NCBI RefSeq assembly: GCF_016862635.1
Contig: NZ_BONI01000090.1
Location: 1 to 34,724, forward strand
DNA length: 34,724 bases
Direction of reading: 5' to 3'
Source of the DNA: Catellatospora coxensis
Lineage (GTDB): Bacteria; Actinomycetota; Actinomycetes; Mycobacteriales; Micromonosporaceae
A program made the position numbers and the translations under genes. Positions 30,079 through 34,724 of the stretch are shown piece after piece; the stretch's first letter is position 1; each line of letters opens with the position of its first letter. Below the pieces are notes generated by a model. That model did not search any database. It was not told the DNA's origin and saw only the letters and a list, made by a program, of their open reading frames with translations.

Positions 30079-30208
30079 GCGCGGCATCATCGCGTATGCC
30101 CGCCACGCGGGGCGACCCGCATCCACGGCTACTAGGGCGATTCGCGGCTCTTGAGATGATATCGCCGCTATGGTGAGTCAGGACGGAACCTAGCCACGGG
30201 GGGCAGGT

Positions 30209-30772
30209 ATGACCGCGGCCGCGGTGCTGACCACGGCCCTCGCGCAGCGGCGCGAGCGGCCCGGGGCAGACCTGGTCGAGTCCGCTCCGGACCTCGTGGC
30301 GGCCGCGACGGCGATGGCCCGGCGGTTCCGTGCGGGCGGCGTCCTGCACGCCTTCGGCGACGACGACGCCGACGCCCGCCACATCGCGGTCGAGTTCGTC
30401 CACCCGGTGATCGTCGGAAAGCGCGCCCTGCCCGCCGTGGCCCACCACGCCTCCCGCGCCGCCCACCACCTGCGCCACGCCGCCCCGTCCGACCTCGCCC
30501 TGGCCGTATGCGCCGCCCCCGTACTCCGAGTCACCGAGCCCTCGCCCGTCGCGGGGCCGGTCGCGGCGGCGCTGGCCGCGGCGGGGGAGCGCGGGTTGCT
30601 GACGGTGGCGTTGGTGGGGCGGCGGTGGGCCGGGCCGGGGGTGGACCACCTGCTCAGCCTGCCGGCCGACGATCCGCTCGTGCTGCGGGAGCTGCAGGTG
30701 TCGGCGTACCACCTGCTCTGGGAACTGACCCACGCGCTGCTGGAACACGGCCCGGACGGGGTCGCGCCATGA
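30209..30772 (+). CDS. degenerate SIS-fold protein, first gene of the hydrogenase operon
   Basis: A 187-residue protein related to the SIS-domain gene two positions downstream: LHAFGDDDADARHIAVEFVH (46-65) aligns with LFAFGNGGSATDAQACADLFVD, and LQVSAYHLLWELTHALLEHG (162-181) with IQEAQTTTCHVLWELTVAEL. The sugar-phosphate loop GNGGSA has become GDDDADA and the second loop STSGNS is absent, so isomerase activity is unlikely. It may be a binding or regulatory partner of the intact SIS protein. ATG 30209 has a purine-rich GGGGGG/AGG stretch upstream, and the stop overlaps the next start (ATGA). Conserved function is not known. Confidence 0.7.
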   Translation: MTAAAVLTTALAQRRERPGADLVESAPDLVAAATAMARRFRAGGVLHAFGDDDADARHIAVEFVHPVIVGKRALPAVAHHASRAAHHLRHAAPSDLALAVCAAPVLRVTEPSPVAGPVAAALAAAGERGLLTVALVGRRWAGPGVDHLLSLPADDPLVLRELQVSAYHLLWELTHALLEHGPDGVAP

Positions 30773-31014
30773 GGCACGCCATCCCGGTGGAGCTGCGGGC
30801 CGTGGCCGACCTGGCCGGCGGCTCGTGTGTGACCTGCTCGGACACCGCGGTCCCGGCGACCGTGGTGCTGCTGCTGCCCGGTGGGCTGGCGATGGCCGAC
30901 GCGGGTGCGGGCCCGGAGGAGATCAGCGTCGCGCTGGTCGCCGCGCGGGTCGGCGACACCGTACTGGTGCACGCGGGTGAGGCCATCCGGGTGCTGCCGG
31001 AGGTGGCCGGGTGA
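30769..31014 (+). CDS. hypC: HypC/HupF-like hydrogenase assembly protein, atypical
   Basis: An 81-residue protein whose second half matches the HypC beta-barrel (AARVGDTVLVHAGEAIRVL like VGQWVLVHVGFAMSVI of E. coli HypC). HypC normally begins MC.xxP, and its Cys2 holds the Fe(CN)2CO precursor and binds the large subunit. Here residue 2 is Arg (MRHAIPVELRAV). Instead a CVTC motif (C20, C23) precedes the VPATVV strand, so an internal cysteine could replace Cys2. It is translationally coupled on both sides (ATGA with the gene before, GTGA with the gene after). The role as a chaperone for HhyL maturation is inferred from family and place. Confidence 0.8.
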   Translation: MRHAIPVELRAVADLAGGSCVTCSDTAVPATVVLLLPGGLAMADAGAGPEEISVALVAARVGDTVLVHAGEAIRVLPEVAG

Positions 31015-31745
31015 GCAACGCCGCCCCGGCGCACCTGGGCGCCCTGTACCCCTTCCTGTACGCGCAGCCCGCGCCGGCCGTGGACGCGTTCACGGCCGAG
31101 CTGGTGGTGTCCACCGCCGGCAAGCTGCGGGAGGCGGCGGCGCTGCGCGCCCAGGTGCTCACCGAGCAGGGCGAGGCGCTGGCCGCGTGCGCGCGGGCAC
31201 TGGCCGTGGCGCTGGACACCGGCGGGCGGCTGTTCGCGTTCGGCAACGGCGGCAGCGCGACCGACGCCCAGGCCTGCGCCGACCTGTTCGTCGACCCGCC
31301 GCCGGGCTACGGCGCGCCGGTGCTGGCGGCGTACGCGCTCAGCGCCGATGTGGCGGTGGTCAGCGCGCTGGCCAACGACGTCGGCGTGGAGGCGGTGTTC
31401 GCCCGGCAGGTCGCCGCGCACGCCCGGCCCGGTGACGTCGCCGTGGGCTTCTCCACCAGCGGGAACTCGCCGAACCTGCTCGCCGCGTTCGACCGGGCGC
31501 GCCGCTGCGGCATGGTCACCGTCGGGTTCAGCGGCGGCGGCGGTGGACGGCTGGCCGAGCCGGGCGCCGTGGACCACTTGTTCGTCGTGCGGTCGCCGTC
31601 GGTGCACCGCATCCAGGAGGCGCAGACCACCACCTGCCACGTGCTGTGGGAGCTGACCGTGGCGGAGCTGGCCGGCGCCCGAAGCCGCCCGGGGGCGGCA
31701 CAGGGGGTGTTCGCTGATGACCGCAACACAGGCACAGCCTGCTGA
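31011..31745 (+). CDS. SIS-domain (GmhA-like) protein in the hydrogenase operon
   Basis: A 244-residue protein with an intact SIS fold of the phosphoheptose isomerase type. GNGGSA (78-83) and STSGNSPN (148-155) bind the sugar phosphate, and HRIQEAQ (199-205) carries a typical conserved acid. GmhA converts sedoheptulose-7-phosphate to a heptose phosphate in other bacteria, but actinobacterial hydrogenase operons carry a homologue whose job is unknown. GTG overlaps the HypC-like stop, and the gene ends 29 nt inside hhyS, so translation is tightly linked to the enzyme's small subunit. Confidence 0.82.
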   Translation: MSNAAPAHLGALYPFLYAQPAPAVDAFTAELVVSTAGKLREAAALRAQVLTEQGEALAACARALAVALDTGGRLFAFGNGGSATDAQACADLFVDPPPGYGAPVLAAYALSADVAVVSALANDVGVEAVFARQVAAHARPGDVAVGFSTSGNSPNLLAAFDRARRCGMVTVGFSGGGGGRLAEPGAVDHLFVVRSPSVHRIQEAQTTTCHVLWELTVAELAGARSRPGAAQGVFADDRNTGTAC

Positions 31746-32772
31746 CACCGATGAGCGGCCGATCCACATTCTCTGGATCAACGCAGGACTCAGCTGCGAC
31801 GGCGACTCGGTCGCGCTGACCGCGGCGACGCAGCCGAGCATCGAGGAGATCGCGCTCGGCGCGCTGCCGGGCCTGCCGAAGATCGCGGTGCACTGGCCGC
31901 TGATCGACTTCGAGTGCGGGCCGGACGGCGGGGCCGACGACTTCCTGTCCTGGTTCCACAAGGCCGACCGGGGCGAGCTGGAGCCGTTCGTGCTGGTGAT
32001 CGAAGGGTCCATCCCGAACGAGTCGATCAAGGAAGAGGGCTACTGGGCCGCCTTCGGCACCGACCCGGCAACGGGGCAGCCGATCACCACGAGTGAGTGG
32101 CTGGACCGGCTCGCGCCCAAGGCCCTCGCGGTGCTCGCGGTCGGCACCTGCGCCACGTACGGCGGCATCCACGCCATGTCCGGCAACCCGACCGGGGCCA
32201 TGGGCGTGCCCGACTACCTGGGCTGGGACTGGCGCTCGGCGGCGGGCATCCCGATCGTGTGCGTGCCGGGCTGCCCGATCCAGCCGGACAACCTCGCCGA
32301 GACCATCACCTACCTGCTCTACCAGGCGGCCGGGCAGGCCCCGATGATCCCGCTGGACGACAAGCTGCGGCCGCAGTGGCTGTTCGGGCAGACCGTGCAC
32401 GAGGGCTGCGACCGGGGCGGCTACTACGAGCAGGGCCAGTTCGCCACGCACTACGGCACGCCCGAGTGCATCGTGAAGATCGGCTGCTGGGGCCCGGTCG
32501 TCAAGTGCAACGTGCCCAAACGCGGCTGGATGAACGGCATCGGCGGCTGCCCGAACGTGGGCGGCATCTGCATCGGCTGCACCATGCCGGGTTTCCCGGA
32601 CAAGTTCATGCCGTTCATGGACGAGCCGCCCGGCGCGACCGTGTCCTCGGCCGGCAGCGGCGTGTACGGCGCGATGATCCGCCGGCTGCGCAACATCACC
32701 GGCAAGACCGTGGACAAGGAGCCCAAGTGGCGGCGCCGGGGCACCGAACTCACCACCGGCTACCACCGCTGA
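31717..32772 (+). CDS. hhyS: [NiFe]-hydrogenase small subunit, group 1h
   Basis: A 351-residue iron-sulphur subunit passing electrons from the NiFe site. The proximal cluster signature is CDGD instead of CTGC (C27, D30), with C145 (VGTCATYGG) and C186 (VPGCPIQP): the 3Cys/1Asp coordination known for the O2-tolerant group 1h (formerly group 5) actinobacterial-type enzymes. Further clusters are ligated by H228/C231/C251/C257 and C264/C285/C288, and an extra Cys278 lies near the medial cluster. There is no Tat signal and no membrane helix, so export as a folded Tat substrate is not indicated. AGGGGG about 8 nt upstream supports ATG 31717, inside the SIS gene's end. Confidence 0.95.
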   Translation: MTATQAQPADTDERPIHILWINAGLSCDGDSVALTAATQPSIEEIALGALPGLPKIAVHWPLIDFECGPDGGADDFLSWFHKADRGELEPFVLVIEGSIPNESIKEEGYWAAFGTDPATGQPITTSEWLDRLAPKALAVLAVGTCATYGGIHAMSGNPTGAMGVPDYLGWDWRSAAGIPIVCVPGCPIQPDNLAETITYLLYQAAGQAPMIPLDDKLRPQWLFGQTVHEGCDRGGYYEQGQFATHYGTPECIVKIGCWGPVVKCNVPKRGWMNGIGGCPNVGGICIGCTMPGFPDKFMPFMDEPPGATVSSAGSGVYGAMIRRLRNITGKTVDKEPKWRRRGTELTTGYHR

Positions 32773-32842
32773 CCAGCGGCAGGGAGCCCGCACTGCGGGC
32801 GATCCGTGACACAGCCTGATCAGAAAGGCGTTGAGGACGAGC

Positions 32843-34615
32843 ATGGCGACGCAGACGGCCGCGGAGGGCCTCGTCGAGATGTCGTGGGATCCGATCACCC
32901 GGATCGTCGGCAGCCTCGGCATCTACACCAAGATCGATTGGAAGGCCCGCCGGGTCGTCGAGTGCTACAGCACCTCGTCGGTGTTCCGCGGCTACAGCAT
33001 CTTCATGAAGGGCAAGGATCCGCGCGACGCCCACTTCATCACCAGCCGGATCTGCGGCATCTGCGGCGACAACCACGCCACCTGCTCGGTCTACAACCAG
33101 AACATGGCGTACGGCGTGCAGCCGCCGCACCTGGGCGAGTGGATCGTCAACCTCGGCGAGGCCGCCGAGTACATGTTCGACCACAACATCTTCCAGGAGA
33201 ACCTGGTCGGGGTGGACTACTGCGAGAAGATGGTCCGCGAGACCAACCCGGGCGTGTGGGAGAAGGCGAAGAACACCCCCGCGCCGCACGCCGAGCAGCA
33301 CGGCTACAAGACCATCGCCGAGATCATGACCTCGCTGAACCCGCTGGAAGGGGAGTTCTACCGCGAGGCGCTGCAGGTCAGCCGGTCCACCCGGGAGATG
33401 TTCTGCCTGATGGAGGGCAGGCACGTGCACCCGTCCACGCTGTACCCGGGCGGTGTCGGCACGGTCGCCACGGTGCAGCTGTTCACCGACTACCTGTCCC
33501 GGCTGATGCGCTACGTCGAGTTCATGAAGCGGGTCGTGCCCATGCACGACGACCTGTTCGACTTCTTCTACGACGCGCTGCCCGGCTACGAGGAGGTCGG
33601 CCGGCGGCGGGTGCTGCTGGGCTGCTGGGGCGCGCTCAACGACCCCGACCACTGCGACTTCACCTACGAGCGGATGAGCGAGTGGGGCAAGAAGATGTTC
33701 GTCACGCCGGGCATCGTGGTCGACGGCAAGCTCGTCACCAACGACCTGGTCGACATCAACCTCGGCATCCGCATCCTGCTCGGCAGCTCCTACTACGACG
33801 ACTGGCAGGGCCAGGAGGTCTTCGTCAAGCGGGACCCGCTGGGCAACCCGGTCGACGTGCGCCACCCGTGGAACCAGCACACCCTGCCCAGGCCGCAGAA
33901 ACGCGACTTCGACGGGGCGTACTCCTGGGTCATGTCGCCGCGCTGGTTCGACGGCAGCGACCACCTGGCCCTGGACACCGGCGGCGGCCCGATCGCCCGG
34001 CTGTGGTCCACCGCGCTGTCCGGCCTGGTCGACATCGGCTACGTCAAGGCGACCGGGCACAGCGTCGTGATCAACCTGCCGAAGACGCTGACCCGGCCGG
34101 AGGCCACCTTCGAGTGGAAGATCCCGAAGTGGAGCAACGCGCTGGAGCGCAACCGCGCCCGCACCTACTTCCAGGCGTACGCCGCCGCCGTCGCGCTGCA
34201 CGCCTGCGAGAAGGCGCTCGCCGAGGTGCGGGCCGGGCGCACCCAGACCTGGGAGCCCTTCAAGGTGCCCAAGGACGCGAACAGCGTCGGCTTCACCGAG
34301 GCGGTACGCGGGGTGCTGTCGCACCACATGGTCATCCGCGACGGGAAGATCGCCAACTACCACCCGTACCCGCCGACGCCCTGGAACGGCAGCGTGCGCG
34401 ACCGCTTCGGCACCCCGGGCCCGTACGAGGACGCGGTGCAGAACACGCCCATCTTCGAGGAGAACTCCCAGGAGAACTTCAAGGGCATCGACATCATGCG
34501 CGCGGTACGCAGCTTCGACCCGTGCCTGCCCTGCGGCGTGCACATGTACACCGGCAACGGCTCGGTGCTCAAGAAGCTGCACACCCCGCACGCCTTCGCC
34601 TCCGGTGCGGCGTGA
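32843..34615 (+). CDS. hhyL: [NiFe]-hydrogenase large subunit, group 1h
   Basis: A 590-residue catalytic subunit oxidising H2 at a NiFe(CN)2CO site. RICGICGDNH (C71, C74) and DPCLPCGVH (C561, C564, H567) are the four cysteines binding nickel, two also bridging iron. A 23-residue tail follows H567 and is probably removed by the maturation endopeptidase, the standard processing site. With the Asp-type small subunit this is a high-affinity, O2-tolerant enzyme of the kind that scavenges atmospheric H2 during starvation. ATG 32843 has GAGGA 5 nt upstream; an upstream TTG in frame has no better signal. The gap to hhyS is 70 bp. Confidence 0.96.
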   Translation: MATQTAAEGLVEMSWDPITRIVGSLGIYTKIDWKARRVVECYSTSSVFRGYSIFMKGKDPRDAHFITSRICGICGDNHATCSVYNQNMAYGVQPPHLGEWIVNLGEAAEYMFDHNIFQENLVGVDYCEKMVRETNPGVWEKAKNTPAPHAEQHGYKTIAEIMTSLNPLEGEFYREALQVSRSTREMFCLMEGRHVHPSTLYPGGVGTVATVQLFTDYLSRLMRYVEFMKRVVPMHDDLFDFFYDALPGYEEVGRRRVLLGCWGALNDPDHCDFTYERMSEWGKKMFVTPGIVVDGKLVTNDLVDINLGIRILLGSSYYDDWQGQEVFVKRDPLGNPVDVRHPWNQHTLPRPQKRDFDGAYSWVMSPRWFDGSDHLALDTGGGPIARLWSTALSGLVDIGYVKATGHSVVINLPKTLTRPEATFEWKIPKWSNALERNRARTYFQAYAAAVALHACEKALAEVRAGRTQTWEPFKVPKDANSVGFTEAVRGVLSHHMVIRDGKIANYHPYPPTPWNGSVRDRFGTPGPYEDAVQNTPIFEENSQENFKGIDIMRAVRSFDPCLPCGVHMYTGNGSVLKKLHTPHAFASGAA

Positions 34616-34617
34616 TC

Positions 34618-34686
34618 ATGAGCGAGCGGAGCGAGGGAATCATGGGCACAGTCCGGCTCATGGCGACGCCGGAGGCGGCGGCATGA
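34618..34686 (+). CDS. 22-codon MSER-type mini-ORF after hhyL
   Basis: The frame reads MSERSEGIMGTVRL and continues to PEAAA, then TGA. It starts two bases after the hhyL stop, and its stop overlaps an ATG at 34683 (ATGA) that begins an almost identical start. The opening matches the mini-ORF at 22310 in the pgsA2 cluster. Probably not a functional peptide in itself; it could preserve translational coupling. Confidence 0.45.
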   Translation: MSERSEGIMGTVRLMATPEAAA

Positions 34687-34724
34687 GCGAGCGGAGCGAG
34701 GGAATCATGGGCACAGTCCGGCTC
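34683..34724 (+). CDS. 5' end of the next operon gene (partial)
   Basis: The second repeat copy opens a reading frame beginning MSERSEGIMGTVRL that runs off the window. It overlaps the preceding mini-ORF stop. The product cannot be named. The true start may instead be the internal ATG at 34707 (MGTVRL), which would make the MSERSEGI portion repeat-derived. Confidence 0.5.
   Translation, partial: MSERSEGIMGTVRL

Larger units (their letters stand above)
34618..34724 (+). repeat. exact 42-nt direct repeat, period 65
   Basis: Bases 34618-34659 recur without change at 34683-34724, reaching the window edge, so the second copy may extend further. Each copy starts ATGAGCGAGCGGAGCGAGGG and contains the start codon region of an ORF. 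Confidence 0.9.

Noticed and set aside
30151-30174. TTGAGA and TATGGT before the hydrogenase operon as a -35/-10 pair
   Set aside because: The boxes are only 12 bp apart, too close for a sigma-70-type promoter; the operon promoter could not be placed.
32750-34591. Open frame of 613 codons antisense to hhyL
   Set aside because: The sense strand encodes a full hydrogenase large subunit with all motifs; the antisense product shows only biased composition.
1-34724. Search for tRNA, rRNA, insertion sequence ends, phage genes and a biosynthetic gene cluster
   Set aside because: No cloverleaf, transposase, integrase, capsid or polyketide/peptide synthetase motif was seen. Isolated SDR, methyltransferase and resistance-type genes at 11.9-16.4 kb are not enough to claim a biosynthetic cluster.

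Overview
The window is very GC-rich, densely coded DNA from an actinobacterium, most likely a member of the Micromonosporaceae; genus and species cannot be fixed from the sequence alone. The reasons are strong GC bias at third codon positions, many GTG starts, many genes that look leaderless (a TANNNT box 6-8 nt before the start codon), a mycothiol-dependent DinB-type enzyme, and the actinobacterial gene order pgsA2 - DUF881 - sbp - DUF881 - gcvH - garA - ftsR - DUF151 nuclease - merR, as known from Mycobacterium tuberculosis Rv1822-Rv1830. No tRNA, rRNA, CRISPR array, transposase or prophage gene was seen.

Region 1 (1-9.6 kb) holds a gene start running off the left edge, a small membrane protein plus an APC amino acid permease, a cytosolic TPR-like/GGDEF protein with an intact I-site, a PH-like membrane protein, a cold shock protein with a structured leader, a mycothiol-dependent enzyme, a Mth938-like protein, a crotonase-fold enzyme lacking both hydratase glutamates, LtrA and a Bcr/CflA-type exporter. 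Region 2 (9.6-18.1 kb) is an accessory region: a CynX-type transporter divergent from a FadR-type regulator, an orphan VapB-like antitoxin, two divergent aminoglycoside-type resistance genes, a methyltransferase, OsmC, a P-loop kinase, an SDR enzyme, a WYL regulator and an alpha/beta hydrolase. Region 3 (18.3-21.5 kb) encodes a secreted NTF2-like protein, a tail-anchored TPR protein and a secreted SGNH esterase with a CBM2 domain, closed by a strong terminator.

Region 4 (21.6-27.7 kb) is the conserved envelope/metabolism cluster. It combines phospholipid synthesis, three membrane proteins, the glycine cleavage H protein, the FHA protein GarA (switch of 2-oxoglutarate metabolism), two MerR-type regulators and a DUF151 protein. 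Region 5 (27.7-30.1 kb) has a PAP2 phosphatase, an SDR enzyme and a SanA/YdcF-type protein. Region 6 (30.2 kb to the end) is an operon for a group 1h (Hhy, high-affinity atmospheric H2-oxidising) [NiFe]-hydrogenase: degenerate SIS protein - HypC/HupF-like protein - SIS protein - hhyS - hhyL.

Two signals stand out. First, the hydrogenase operon couples two related SIS-fold proteins (one stripped of its sugar-phosphate loops) to a HypC-like protein without the usual N-terminal Cys2, which suggests a specialised, undescribed maturation or regulatory module. Second, two unrelated operons (22.3 kb and 34.6 kb) carry the same kind of mini-ORF, beginning MSER.E.I and only 22-23 codons long, whose stop overlaps the next start as ATGA. 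It looks like a small repeat family that sits at translationally coupled junctions without breaking the coupling.
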